From Actinomycetes bacterium (GTDB lineage Bacteria; Actinomycetota; Acidimicrobiia; Acidimicrobiales; JAJYPT01), in contig JAJYPT010000011.1 in the NCBI GenBank assembly GCA_021795135.1, forward strand, positions 1 to 23,136: a stretch of 23,136 nt of DNA. The letters run 5' to 3'. A program made the position numbers and the translations under genes. Position 1 is the first letter of the stretch, and the number at the start of each line of letters is the position of its first letter. Positions 6,011 through 14,518 of this stretch are shown one piece after another. Below the pieces are notes generated by a model. The model saw only the letters and a list, made by a program, of their open reading frames with translations. It was not told the DNA's origin and searched no databases.

Positions 6011-7024
6011 CTATTTAGACTCGATTGGTCCTTGTCCTGCTCTAGTAGTCCTAAGAGCTTGGTTTATATTATTTAAATCATCTTGATCTAGAGTAATAGA
6101 ACTACTATCTATCCAATCTTGGATCTGTTCTACTTTGCGAGCACCTACTATTGCCCCAGTTATTCCTTGCCAACTAAGCACCCATGCTATTGCTATTGAA
6201 GAAACTGTAGTTTGGTATTTTTGGGCAATAGGTTTCAAAGAATCTCTAAGGGCAATATTTTTTTCTACTTCAGGAGATTGAAAGTTGGAAGAATGTTTCC
6301 TCCAGTCCTTAGGTGAGAGTTTAGAAACTTTTTCTAGAGAAAAATTATCTGTCAATATAGACGAGGATAAAGGGCTATAACAAAGTATTCCAGTAGAATG
6401 AGATTTGCACCAAGGCAGCTCAGAATCTATTATAGAGCGATTAAGGAGAGAGAATGGAGGCTGTAAAGAATCTACATGACCAATATTTTCACATCTTTGT
6501 AGCAGTTCAACATCAAAATTAGAAACTCCTACGTGAGCTACTTTTCCTTCTTTTTGTAATTCCAACATAGTCGACCAGGAGTCTTCTACTTCTGTACCGG
6601 TCTCATCTGGCCAATGAAATTGGTATAAATCTATTTGTTCAACCCCTAGTCTTTTGAGGGATTGTTCACATTCATTTCGAATTGACTCTGGTCGTAGGAT
6701 TCTTTTAGGCTGAGAAAAGGTATCATTTGAGTCCCAAACTAAACCACATTTACTAAATACGAAAGGTCGACTATCAGCTGGAAGTTGCCTTAAAGCTTTT
6801 CCAACTACTTCTTCAGAATGACCTAATCCATATACAGCAGCTGTATCTATCCAATTAATTCCCCTATTTACAGCTTCATGTATAGTCTTTATTGAATCTT
6901 GGTCATCTTGAGGTCCCCATCCAAAAGCCCACTCTCCGCCTCCAATTGCCCAAGCACCAAGCCCTATAGTGGTAATTTGAAGGTTAGTCTTTCCAAGTTG
7001 GCGTGTTTGTAAGTTTGTTTGCAT
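6011..7024 (-). CDS. Aldo/keto reductase
   Basis: This is a cytosolic NAD(P)H-dependent oxidoreductase with a TIM-barrel fold that reduces carbonyls; the physiological substrate is not evident. It is 337 residues. The catalytic tetrad is visible: D60 (NWIDTAAVYG), Y65, K92 (VFSKCGLVWD) and H137 (LYQFHWPD). The start is typical (RQLGKTNLQITTIGLGAWAIGGG), and cofactor-binding segments near the C-terminus are present (AIAWVLSWQGITGAIVGARKVEQI). The overall pattern resembles the AKR subgroup of general stress proteins and YajO/Gsp69-like enzymes. It is divergent from topA, with a 16-bp palindrome between them. Confidence 0.9.
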   Translation of the reverse strand: MQTNLQTRQLGKTNLQITTIGLGAWAIGGGEWAFGWGPQDDQDSIKTIHEAVNRGINWIDTAAVYGLGHSEEVVGKALRQLPADSRPFVFSKCGLVWDSNDTFSQPKRILRPESIRNECEQSLKRLGVEQIDLYQFHWPDETGTEVEDSWSTMLELQKEGKVAHVGVSNFDVELLQRCENIGHVDSLQPPFSLLNRSIIDSELPWCKSHSTGILCYSPLSSSILTDNFSLEKVSKLSPKDWRKHSSNFQSPEVEKNIALRDSLKPIAQKYQTTVSSIAIAWVLSWQGITGAIVGARKVEQIQDWIDSSSITLDQDDLNNINQALRTTRAGQGPIESK

Positions 7025-7045
7025 AATCTAGTTTTTACCAATAAG

Positions 7046-7061
7046 AAGAGTTATAACTCTT
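7046..7061. promoter_or_regulatory. 16-bp perfect palindrome between the aldo/keto reductase and topA
   Basis: AAGAGTTATAACTCTT is self-complementary over all 16 bases. It lies 21 nt upstream of the reductase ATG and 67 nt upstream of topA, where both promoters should be. With no loop it suits a dimeric regulator site better than an RNA hairpin. A second GTTATAA occurs at 7068-7074 in direct orientation. No regulator is identified. Confidence 0.35.
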
Positions 7062-7128
7062 TTTGTGGTTATAAATTTTTTATTATCATTATTAGCCCCG
7101 TCCTTTACCCATGGAGTTTTTGTAGGAT

Positions 7129-9744
7129 ATGTCCAGACCATTAGTTATAGTTGAATCGCCAGCCAAGGCTAAAACCATCGCTGGTTTTTTGGGAAATGAT
7201 TTTGCTGTTGAATCATCCATTGGCCACATACGAGATCTTCCCCGAAATGCTGCCGATATTCCAGTATCTGTAAAGGGAGAGCCCTGGGCACGACTTGGTG
7301 TCAATGTAGATGATGATTTTAAGCCTCTCTATATCATTCCTAAAGAAAAAATGCCTCAAGTAAAAAAACTAAAGTCTTTGTTGAAAGATGCAAGTGAAGT
7401 TTTTTTAGCAACTGACGAAGACCGAGAAGGAGAATCAATTGCTTGGCACCTGATGGAAGTGCTATCTCCCAAAGTACCAGTTAGAAGAATGGTTTTTCAT
7501 GAAATTACTCAAAATGCTATTCAAAGTGCAATTGGAAATTCTAGAGACCTAGATAGAAAGCTTGTAGATGCTCAAGAAGCTCGACGTATATTAGATCGAC
7601 TCTATGGCTATGAGGTATCTCCTGTGCTTTGGAAAAAAGTAATGCCAGGGCTTTCAGCAGGAAGGGTCCAAAGCGTAGCTACTCGCATTATAGTAGAAAG
7701 AGAACGCTCTCGGATGGCTTTTACTAGTGGGCAATGGTGGGATTTAGAGGCAACTTTGGCTAGTCAAGGACAAACTTTTAAGGCTAATTCTGTAGAAATA
7801 GATTCCAAACGTATAGCTACTGGGAAAGATTTTTTACCTACTGGAGAATTGAAAAACCCACAAGAAGTTGTTTGGTTGAATGAAGAACAAGCTCAAGATT
7901 TGGCCTCTAGATTACAAGATTCCATATTTGAGGTTGCCTCAGTAGAAGAAAAGCCATTTACTCGTTCTCCGTATCCACCTTTTATGACTTCAACCCTCCA
8001 ACAAGAAGCAGGTCGTAAACTTCATTTTTCATCTCAACGAACTATGCAAATAGCTCAACGTTTATATGAAAATGGATTTATTACCTATATGAGAACAGAT
8101 TCTACCAACTTATCTGACCAAGCTTTACAAGCAGCGCGTTCTCAAGCAAAGCAGCTTTATGGCCCAGAATATATTCCAGAAAAACCACGTACTTATAATA
8201 AAAAAGTAAAAAATGCCCAAGAAGCTCATGAAGCAATTAGGCCAGCAGGAGAAACTTTTCGTACTCCAAAAGAAATAGTCAACTTAGTTAGTTTAGATGA
8301 GGCACGTCTTTATGAATTAATCTGGAAACGTACTATAGCTTCTCAAATGAAAAATGCTAAAGGACACAGTCTACAGGTAAGCCTAATTGCTAATTCTTCT
8401 GGAGAAAAACAAGAAGTAAAGTTTGTTACCAGTGGTAAGACTTTAGAATTTTTTGGATTTTTAAAAGCCTATGTTGAAGGAGTAGACGATCCCAACACAG
8501 AGTCAGAAGATAGTGAAATTAGATTACCAAAACTAGAAGTTGGACAAAAACTATCTTGTACTTTGGGACAAGATTGTGTTTTGGCTCGTTCTCATAATAC
8601 ACAACCTCCACCTCGTTTCACAGAAGCTTCTTTGGTTAAAGCTTTAGAGGATTTAGGAGTAGGTAGACCTTCTACATATGCTTCAATTATTGCTACTATC
8701 CAAAATAGAGGCTATGTATGGAAAAAAGGAACAGCTTTGGTTCCATCTTTTACTGCTTTTGCAGTCATCAATCTTTTAGAAGATTATTTTTCTAAATTAG
8801 TCGACTATAGTTTTACAGCCACCATGGAAGATGACCTAGATGATATTGCAAGTGGAACAAAGCAAGCTATTCCATGGTTGAATAGCTTTTATTTTGGCAA
8901 TGCAGACCCTGGATTGAAAGAGATGGTCTCTACTCAATTAGGTGAAATAGACGCTAGAGAGATAAATTCTATTCCAATTGGAAATGATGAGAATTCTGTT
9001 CCAATACTAATTAGAGTTGGTCGCTACGGTCCTTATATCCAACGAGGAGAAGATAGAGCTGCTATACCTGAAGATTTATGTCCTGATGAATTAGATGTAA
9101 ATAAAGCTTTAGAGCTACTATCTATTCCCACAGGAGACAAAGAGCTTGGAAAAGATCCACAAACAGGGCTAGATGTGGTTGTCAAATCAGGACGTTATGG
9201 TCCTTATGTCCAATTAGGTGAAACAGGAGACCCAGGCTATAAGACTGCTTCTTTGTTCAAGACTATGTCTGTCGAGTCAATAGATTTAGATCAAGCCCTA
9301 CAACTTTTGACGCTTCCTCGTTCTTTGGGTATAGATCCAAACGATAATAAAGAAATTATTGCTTCCAATGGGCGCTTTGGTCCTTATATAAAAAAAGCTA
9401 ATGACACTAGAAGTTTGAATTCTGAAGATGAACTTTTGACCATAGATTTAGATCAAGCTATTGAGATTTTTTCTCAACCTAAAAAAACCCGGGCTAGAAA
9501 ATCAGCCGAGCCTTTGAAGAATCTTGGTAAAGATCCTTCGGGAGATAAAGAAATTGTTGTCAAAGAAGGACGTTTTGGTCCCTATGTAACAGATGGAGAA
9601 ATAAATGCCTCTTTTCGAAAAGGAGATACTATACAAGACATGACAAATCAACGTGCTGCAGAATTATTAGCTGAAAAGAGATTAAAGGATGCAGCTTCTC
9701 CACCTAAGGCCAAAAAAAGATCTAAGACTAAGATCAAGAGTTAG
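7129..9744 (+). CDS. topA: DNA topoisomerase I (type IA)
   Basis: This enzyme relaxes negative supercoils by passing one strand through a transient single-strand break. It is 871 residues. The TOPRIM domain opens with LVIVESPAKAKTI and contains ATDEDREGESIAW. The catalytic tyrosine is Y320 in GFITYMRTDSTNLS (E. coli Y319), followed by the AHEAIRPAG segment. The C-terminus lacks the zinc fingers of E. coli TopA. It carries four related repeats, each ending in a GR(Y/F)GPY(I/V) motif (DNA positions about 8995-9050, 9145-9210, 9325-9400, 9520-9600), then a lysine-rich tail, as in actinobacterial TopA. The ATG at 7129 begins the conserved SRPLVIVES. A GGAG 12 nt upstream is a weakly placed SD. 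The tmk start follows after 2 nt. Confidence 0.97.
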   Translation: MSRPLVIVESPAKAKTIAGFLGNDFAVESSIGHIRDLPRNAADIPVSVKGEPWARLGVNVDDDFKPLYIIPKEKMPQVKKLKSLLKDASEVFLATDEDREGESIAWHLMEVLSPKVPVRRMVFHEITQNAIQSAIGNSRDLDRKLVDAQEARRILDRLYGYEVSPVLWKKVMPGLSAGRVQSVATRIIVERERSRMAFTSGQWWDLEATLASQGQTFKANSVEIDSKRIATGKDFLPTGELKNPQEVVWLNEEQAQDLASRLQDSIFEVASVEEKPFTRSPYPPFMTSTLQQEAGRKLHFSSQRTMQIAQRLYENGFITYMRTDSTNLSDQALQAARSQAKQLYGPEYIPEKPRTYNKKVKNAQEAHEAIRPAGETFRTPKEIVNLVSLDEARLYELIWKRTIASQMKNAKGHSLQVSLIANSSGEKQEVKFVTSGKTLEFFGFLKAYVEGVDDPNTESEDSEIRLPKLEVGQKLSCTLGQDCVLARSHNTQPPPRFTEASLVKALEDLGVGRPSTYASIIATIQNRGYVWKKGTALVPSFTAFAVINLLEDYFSKLVDYSFTATMEDDLDDIASGTKQAIPWLNSFYFGNADPGLKEMVSTQLGEIDAREINSIPIGNDENSVPILIRVGRYGPYIQRGEDRAAIPEDLCPDELDVNKALELLSIPTGDKELGKDPQTGLDVVVKSGRYGPYVQLGETGDPGYKTASLFKTMSVESIDLDQALQLLTLPRSLGIDPNDNKEIIASNGRFGPYIKKANDTRSLNSEDELLTIDLDQAIEIFSQPKKTRARKSAEPLKNLGKDPSGDKEIVVKEGRFGPYVTDGEINASFRKGDTIQDMTNQRAAELLAEKRLKDAASPPKAKKRSKTKIKS

Positions 9745-9746
9745 AC

Positions 9747-10346
9747 GTGGTTTTTATAGCAATAGAAGGAGGTGATGCTAGCGGTAAATCTACTCAAGCT
9801 CGCCTTTTGTCTTCTACACTTGATGCAGTATTGACAAGAGAACCTGGAGGTTGCGAACTAGGAAGTATTATAAGGAAAATACTTTTAGAATCTTGTCTAA
9901 CAATAGATCCTCGTGCTGAAGCCTTACTACTAGCAGCTTCTAGAGCTCAACACGTTTCAGAAATTATTTTTCCTTCTTTAAAAGAGGGAAAAATAGTAGT
10001 AACTGATAGGTTTTCAGGTTCTTTTTTAGCTTATCAAGGTTTTGGTAGAGGATTAGATATAGAAGAACTTTCTTGGATCTCTAGTTGGGCATCTAAATCT
10101 ATTGAACCAGATTTAAATATTTTTTTAGACATTCCTTTTGAAGACGCAACAAAAAGAAAATCTTTTGGATCGGATAGATTTGAATCTGAAAAAAGCCAAT
10201 TTCATCACAAAGTTATCCAAGGGTATTCAATTTTGGCTGAACAAGATCCAAATAGATGGAAAAAAATAGATGGAGTTGGAACAATAGAACAAGTTCAACA
10301 ACGAGTTTTGGATGCGTATGAGCAATGGAAACAAAACCACAAATAA
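9747..10346 (+). CDS. tmk: Thymidylate kinase
   Basis: This cytosolic enzyme phosphorylates dTMP to dTDP with ATP, an essential step to dTTP. It is 199 residues, normal for the family. The P-loop is GGDASGKST (8-16). The DR(E)PGG-type loop appears as LTREPGGCELG, the DRF motif as VTDRFSGSFLAYQGFGRGLD, and the LID region near DRFESEKSQFHHKV. The GTG start 2 nt after the topA stop places the conserved FIAIEGGDASGKS immediately at the N-terminus. It forms an operon with topA and holB, a common actinobacterial arrangement. Confidence 0.95.
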   Translation: MVFIAIEGGDASGKSTQARLLSSTLDAVLTREPGGCELGSIIRKILLESCLTIDPRAEALLLAASRAQHVSEIIFPSLKEGKIVVTDRFSGSFLAYQGFGRGLDIEELSWISSWASKSIEPDLNIFLDIPFEDATKRKSFGSDRFESEKSQFHHKVIQGYSILAEQDPNRWKKIDGVGTIEQVQQRVLDAYEQWKQNHK

Positions 10347-10371
10347 AACAATAAGTTAGGTATTTTAAAAA

Positions 10372-11457
10372 GTGGATGTATGGTCGAAAATAATAGGGCA
10401 ATCTGAGGCAGTTGAAACATTAAAGTCTTCTAGTAAAAACCCAGTTCATGCCTATCTATTCTTAGGACCTCCTGGTTCTGGCAAACATTTAGCTGCCAAA
10501 GCTTTTGCTGCAAGCATATTTTGCTCTAAAGGTGGCTGTGGTCTCTGCTTAGAGTGTCAAAAAATTGAAAGACAAAGCCATCCTGATTTTATTATTCAAA
10601 AACGAGATGGAGCCTTTATTTCTGTAGACCAAGCCCGTCATATCTCTAGATTGGCTTTTCGCTCCCCTATGCAAAGTTCAAAACAAATTTTAGTTTTAGA
10701 AGACTTCCACCTAGTGGATAAAGCTGCTCCTGCTTTATTGAAAACTATAGAGGAACCTCCTAGCTCTACGATTTTTATTATTCTTGCTGAGGTTTTGAAT
10801 CCAGAATTAGCCACAGTGGCTAGTAGATGTATGCGAATAAATTTTTCAGTTATTTCCGAAAAAGATATAATTGAGTATTTAATTGAACAAAATATTGAAA
10901 AGCAAGTAGCTGAAAAAGCAGCAAAATATGCTGGAGGAAATCTAGAAAAAGCAAAACTTTTTGCACTAAATCCTGACCTTATCTTTCAAGATGAAAAGTG
11001 GATTTTTTTATTACACAATCCCACAAGCTCAAATATTGTTGAACATAGTCATTCAATATTAGAAGTTGTAGACCAAGCAAGTAAAGTTCTTGGTCTACAA
11101 CAAGCTAAGGAGTTAGACTTTTTAAGCCGACAAGCTAAAGAACTAGGAGATAAGAGGTTAGTCGAGACTAAACAGATACAAGATCGTCACAAGCGCGAAC
11201 AAAAGAAGCTAAGAAGAGATATCATTTATTTGTTGCTATCTCAGCTAATTGAAATGTATAGATTGAGGCTAGAAAAGTTTTTATTATCATTAGCATCAGA
11301 CAAACAAGATGTTTCTAGTTCTCAATTAGTTCATGATTGTAGAGAAGCTATAACTATTATTGAAAGTACAGCTTCAAGGATGATTCGAAATCCAAATGAG
11401 CAGCTTCAACTTCAAGCAATGATAATTTCTTTGTCTAGACTAAATGTTTTTATTTAA
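10372..11457 (+). CDS. holB: DNA polymerase III subunit delta' (clamp loader)
   Basis: This is a clamp-loader AAA+ subunit that helps load the beta clamp on DNA. It is 361 residues with a GTG start at MDVWSKIIGQ, matching the usual M-x-V-W start of actinobacterial delta'. The Walker A-like loop is GPPGSGKH (32-39). Zinc-binding cysteines are C51, C56, C59 and C62, with shorter first spacing (C-x4-C-x2-C-x2-C) than the usual C-x8-C. The Walker B region is ILVLEDFHLVDKAAPALLKTIEEPP, and the sensor/arginine-finger region is VASRCMRINFSV. The C-terminal half is helical, with a charged, probably coiled-coil stretch at about 250-285. It lies 25 nt after tmk. Confidence 0.92.
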   Translation: MDVWSKIIGQSEAVETLKSSSKNPVHAYLFLGPPGSGKHLAAKAFAASIFCSKGGCGLCLECQKIERQSHPDFIIQKRDGAFISVDQARHISRLAFRSPMQSSKQILVLEDFHLVDKAAPALLKTIEEPPSSTIFIILAEVLNPELATVASRCMRINFSVISEKDIIEYLIEQNIEKQVAEKAAKYAGGNLEKAKLFALNPDLIFQDEKWIFLLHNPTSSNIVEHSHSILEVVDQASKVLGLQQAKELDFLSRQAKELGDKRLVETKQIQDRHKREQKKLRRDIIYLLLSQLIEMYRLRLEKFLLSLASDKQDVSSSQLVHDCREAITIIESTASRMIRNPNEQLQLQAMIISLSRLNVFI

Positions 11458-11489
11458 TTCTAGAATAAGAGTTTTCTACCTTTTAGTGT

Positions 11490-11562
11490 GCCCGAGTAGC
11501 TCAGATGGTAGAGCATTTGATTCGTAATCGAAAGGTCAGGGGTTCGATTCCCCTCTCGGGCT
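11490..11562 (+). tRNA. tRNA-Thr (anticodon CGU)
   Basis: This is a complete cloverleaf. Acceptor GCCCGAG/CTCGGGC, D-stem GCTC/GAGC, anticodon stem TTTGA/TCGAA with one G-T pair, loop TTCGTAA giving CGT (reads ACG, Thr), variable loop of 5, and T-stem AGGGG/CCCCT with loop TTCGATT. The discriminator is T, and CCA is not encoded, unlike selC in this window. It lies between holB and sigR on the same strand. Confidence 0.95.
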
Positions 11563-11643
11563 CTTTGAATTATCTGATCTAGTTGAAAGTTATTGACGTA
11601 TTAGGGGTAGAACAATAAAGATTGAAGGGAGTAGTCTTGACTT

Positions 11644-12237
11644 ATGGCCGATCAAGCTAATTTTGTCCGCGATGCAATGGAGTATATGGGCTCCTTATAT
11701 TCAGCAGCTTTAAGGATGACTCGCAATCCCTCAGAAGCAGAAGATTTAGTTCAAGAAACATATTTAAAAGCTTATCGAGCCTATGGAGGATTTCAGCAAG
11801 GAACAAATTTAAAGGCATGGCTTTATAAAATACTTACCAATACTTTTATAAACTCCTATCGTTCTAAAAAACGTCGTCCTGAAATTACAGATGTAGAAGA
11901 TATAGAAGATCTTTATCTGTATAAACGTCTTGCAGGAAGAGAAGCTTCTTCTCAGGGTAGTTTTGGTCGTAGTGCAGAAGAAGAAGTGCTTGAGCGTTTT
12001 TCTGATGAAGATGTAAAAAGAGCAGTTGAATCATTGCCTGAACAATTTCGCATCGCTGTTTTGCTTGCTGACATTGAAGGTTTTTCTTATAAGGAAATAT
12101 CAGAAATTATAGATGTTCCTATAGGAACTGTAATGAGTAGGCTACATCGTGGAAGAAAGGCACTGCAAAAAGCGTTATTAGAGTTTGGGTTATCCCATGG
12201 ACTAGTAACAGTTGAGGCGGCTCAAAGTGATAAATGA
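11644..12237 (+). CDS. sigR: ECF sigma factor, SigR/SigH type (redox stress)
   Basis: This ECF sigma factor of the SigR/SigH (RpoE) group controls thiol-oxidative stress genes in actinobacteria. It is 197 residues. Region 2 covers about 8-75 (LYSAALRMTRNPSEAEDLVQ, then TYLKAYRAYGGF, then LKAWLYKILTNTFINSYRSK). A linker follows, and region 4 covers about 123-180 (ESLPEQFRIAVLLADIEGFSY, then the helix-turn-helix EISEIIDVPIGTVMSRLHRGR). The next gene, overlapping by 11 nt, is its zinc anti-sigma factor, which supports the assignment. The ATG has GGGAG about 11 nt upstream. SigR usually autoregulates its own promoter; I cannot confirm such a promoter here (a loose TTGACG lies at 11593). Confidence 0.92.
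   Translation: MADQANFVRDAMEYMGSLYSAALRMTRNPSEAEDLVQETYLKAYRAYGGFQQGTNLKAWLYKILTNTFINSYRSKKRRPEITDVEDIEDLYLYKRLAGREASSQGSFGRSAEEEVLERFSDEDVKRAVESLPEQFRIAVLLADIEGFSYKEISEIIDVPIGTVMSRLHRGRKALQKALLEFGLSHGLVTVEAAQSDK
12214..12220 (+). promoter_or_regulatory. Ribosome binding site that sets the rsrA start
   Basis: GAGGCGG lies inside the end of sigR, 6 nt before GTG at 12227. It favours that GTG over the TTG at 12212, which overlaps the SD itself. The cysteine numbering of the shorter protein also matches RsrA. Confidence 0.65.
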
Positions 12238-12544
12238 TGGGGAAAAAAGAAGCTGTCAAGAGACAATGCAACGTCTTTATGACTTTTTAGATGGAGAATT
12301 GACAGATTCAAAACGACAAGCAATCAAAGAACATCTAGATACTTGCTCTCCTTGTTTGGATGCTTTTGGTTTCGAAGAAGAACTTAGACATATGTTAGCG
12401 ACAAAGTGTCGTGACAAAGTCCCTGACGTGTTTCTTCATAGAATTTCGTTAGCATTGTCATCAGAGCAATTTAAAAATAACTTTACAAGCTCTGATGGTT
12501 CAACGATGATAGACAACAAAGACGGGATAGACAATAGTGAGTAG
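12227..12544 (+). CDS. rsrA: Zinc-binding anti-sigma factor (ZAS family, RsrA-like)
   Basis: This is a redox-sensing anti-sigma factor that should hold the SigR-like factor until oxidation releases zinc and forms disulfides. The start chosen is GTG 12227 (105 residues); a TTG at 12212 is an alternative. With the GTG start, the ZAS ligands fall at C10, H36, C40 and C43 (motif H-LDT-C-SP-C), with another cysteine at C61. Streptomyces RsrA has C11, H37, C41, C44 and C61, an almost one-to-one match. The N-terminal half is helical (LYDFLDGELTDSKRQAIKEHL), typical of the sigma-binding face. After about residue 85 the tail is polar and looks disordered. It overlaps sigR by 11 nt and the metalloprotease by 8 nt, implying translational coupling. 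Confidence 0.88.
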   Translation: MINDGEKRSCQETMQRLYDFLDGELTDSKRQAIKEHLDTCSPCLDAFGFEEELRHMLATKCRDKVPDVFLHRISLALSSEQFKNNFTSSDGSTMIDNKDGIDNSE

Positions 12545-13598
12545 TCCAATATCATGGGATGTAGCTGAAAAAGTAGCAATTAGAATTGCTCGTCAAGTCC
12601 AAGGCTCTTCTTACTCTGTAGAAGTAGTGCAAAGAGAATTTGATGAGGTTATTGTAAAAGCTGCAGAGTTAGTTGAACAAGCAACAGGACTTATTTCTGA
12701 TGGTCCTCCTAGGGCTTTAGTGGTGGACCGCTCAGCATGGGTAGTTTCTAATATTGCTTCTTTCAAAAGGCTACTTAGTCCTTTATTAGACAAGTTGGGT
12801 TCTAAGATAACTTCTTCTTCTTTTTTATCTCCTGTGGGTAAAGTAGTAACAGGAGCTCAACTAGGAGCAATTCTTGGTTTTATGTCCACTAAGGTATTAG
12901 GGCAATATGATCTATTGGTTATAGAAGAAGAAAATCCTCAAAACCAAGATCTTATTTATTTTGTGGGTCCTAATATCTTAGAGATAGAATCTAGATTTGA
13001 TTTTCCATCACAACAATTTCGCTTATGGATTGCAATCCATGAAGCCACCCATAGAGCTCAATTTACTGCCATTCCTTGGATGAATGCTCACTTCAAATCG
13101 CTTCTAGATCAGGCAATTTCTACAATGGAACCAGATCCGAAGCGTTTTTTAGAAGCACTCAAAAGAGCAGCTCAAGATATAATGGCTAGAAAAAATCCTT
13201 TGGCAGAATCAGGATTGATTGGACTTTTTGTAACTAGTGAACAAAAAGTAGCTCTTTCTCAGCTCCAGGGCCTAATGAGCTTGTTAGAAGGTCATGGTGA
13301 TATCATTATGAATAAAGCAGGCACCGATTTGGTTCCTCAGGCTTCTTATTTTGCTCAAGTTTTAAATGAACGTCGTAATTCTAATGGGATAGTAAAGTTT
13401 TTTTATCAATTGATAGGTCTTGAAGCAAAGATGAAACAATATGCTGAAGGAGAACGCTTTATTGAAACCATAGAATCAATTGGGGGCGATGACTTGATAA
13501 ATATTTTATGGAAAGATCCCCAATGGTTGCCAAGTATTGAAGAAATTAGAAACCCTCAATCTTGGATAGAAAGAGTTTTGCCCGGAAAGATCGACTAG
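12537..13598 (+). CDS. Zinc-dependent metalloprotease, DUF2342 / 'F420 biosynthesis-associated' family
   Basis: The 353-residue protein belongs to an actinobacterial family annotated as zinc-dependent metalloprotease or coenzyme F420 biosynthesis-associated protein. It has an HExxH zinc motif (HEATH, 168-172) in the pattern RLWIAIHEATHRAQF, and a downstream EGHGDIIM (251-258), which may supply a third ligand or structural element. N-terminal landmarks are WDVAEKVAIRIA and ALVVDRSAWVVSNIASF. No signal peptide is visible, so it is probably cytosolic despite the protease-like motif. The usual actinobacterial context is next to tilS and hpt, as here. The link to F420 is by co-occurrence only, and its substrate is unknown. 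The GTG start overlaps rsrA by 8 nt. Confidence 0.88.
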   Translation: MSSPISWDVAEKVAIRIARQVQGSSYSVEVVQREFDEVIVKAAELVEQATGLISDGPPRALVVDRSAWVVSNIASFKRLLSPLLDKLGSKITSSSFLSPVGKVVTGAQLGAILGFMSTKVLGQYDLLVIEEENPQNQDLIYFVGPNILEIESRFDFPSQQFRLWIAIHEATHRAQFTAIPWMNAHFKSLLDQAISTMEPDPKRFLEALKRAAQDIMARKNPLAESGLIGLFVTSEQKVALSQLQGLMSLLEGHGDIIMNKAGTDLVPQASYFAQVLNERRNSNGIVKFFYQLIGLEAKMKQYAEGERFIETIESIGGDDLINILWKDPQWLPSIEEIRNPQSWIERVLPGKID

Positions 13599-13609
13599 TT
13601 CTTTCTAAG

Positions 13610-14518
13610 ATGCTTCCTGATAAATTATTAAATAAATTCGAAACTTTAGTTGAAAAATGTAATTTTCCTCCGCCTGGTGAATTCTTGCCTTGTGCTGTTT
13701 CAGGAGGACCTGATTCGTTAGCTTTGATGGTTTTAGCTACGATTCACGGTTGTCAAGTAGAGGTAATACATGTAGATCATGGTATAAGAAGCGAAGGGGA
13801 TCAAGAAGCTCAAATAGTTGCTAAAGCAGCTAAAAGATTTGGAGCAACATTTCGATCTGAAAAGGTTTATGTAGCCCCAGGCCCTAATATCGAAGCACGA
13901 GCTAGACAAGCTCGTTTTAATGTCTTACCCAAGAAAGTAGCTACAGGACATACTGCAGATGATCAAGCTGAGACAGTACTTTTGAATTTATTGAGAGGAA
14001 CAGGAATAGATGGTCTTTCTGGAATGAGTCATAGCTTTCGCCATCCAATACTTTCACTTCGTCGTAGCGATACTCACCAAATTTGTTCAGATTTAGATTT
14101 AGAAGTTGTAATGGATCCTTCAAATCTTGATCCTAGATTTAAAAGAAATCTTATTAGGCATAAAGTTTTAGGACTGTTGTCTGAGGTAGCAGAAAGAGAC
14201 ATTGTTCCTTTATTGGCAAGGCAAGCTTTACTTTATAGAGACGAATCTGAACTATTGGATAATCTTTCTGAGACAATAGATCCTAGTAGCGTTCACGCAT
14301 TGACAACTGCTAGACCAGCTTTAGCAAGAAGGGCTTTGAGAAGATGGTTGAAGAATGAACAAGGATATCCACCAAGCGCATCGTCGGTGGAAAGGGTGAT
14401 GAATGTGGCTAAAGGGTCAATAAGAGCTACCGAGATAGAAGGCGGAGTCCGGATAAGGCGTTCCCAAGGGACTTTGTTTTTAGAACGAAACTTAGAGGGT
14501 AATTTTGGACCAAGATAG
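13610..14518 (+). CDS. tilS: tRNA(Ile)-lysidine synthase
   Basis: TilS converts the wobble C34 of tRNA-Ile(CAU) to lysidine with ATP and lysine, so that it reads AUA. The PP-loop motif is SGGPDS, close to the N-terminus, followed by EVIHVDHGIRSEGDQEA, ATGHTADDQAETVLLNLLRGTG and a core containing RPILSLRR-like HPILSLRRSD. I chose ATG 13610 (302 residues). A longer TTG start at 13562 would overlap the previous gene by 37 nt and add 16 residues without family similarity. The C-terminal part is short compared with E. coli TilS but usual for actinobacteria. Its end overlaps hpt by 14 nt. Confidence 0.93.
   Translation: MLPDKLLNKFETLVEKCNFPPPGEFLPCAVSGGPDSLALMVLATIHGCQVEVIHVDHGIRSEGDQEAQIVAKAAKRFGATFRSEKVYVAPGPNIEARARQARFNVLPKKVATGHTADDQAETVLLNLLRGTGIDGLSGMSHSFRHPILSLRRSDTHQICSDLDLEVVMDPSNLDPRFKRNLIRHKVLGLLSEVAERDIVPLLARQALLYRDESELLDNLSETIDPSSVHALTTARPALARRALRRWLKNEQGYPPSASSVERVMNVAKGSIRATEIEGGVRIRRSQGTLFLERNLEGNFGPR

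Noticed and set aside
12212..12226. rsrA start at TTG 12212
   Set aside because: The SD GAGGCGG overlaps this TTG and is correctly placed for GTG 12227, which also restores RsrA-like cysteine numbering.
13562..13609. Longer tilS N-terminus from TTG 13562
   Set aside because: It adds 16 residues without family similarity and overlaps the metalloprotease by 37 nt; ATG 13610 is the better start.
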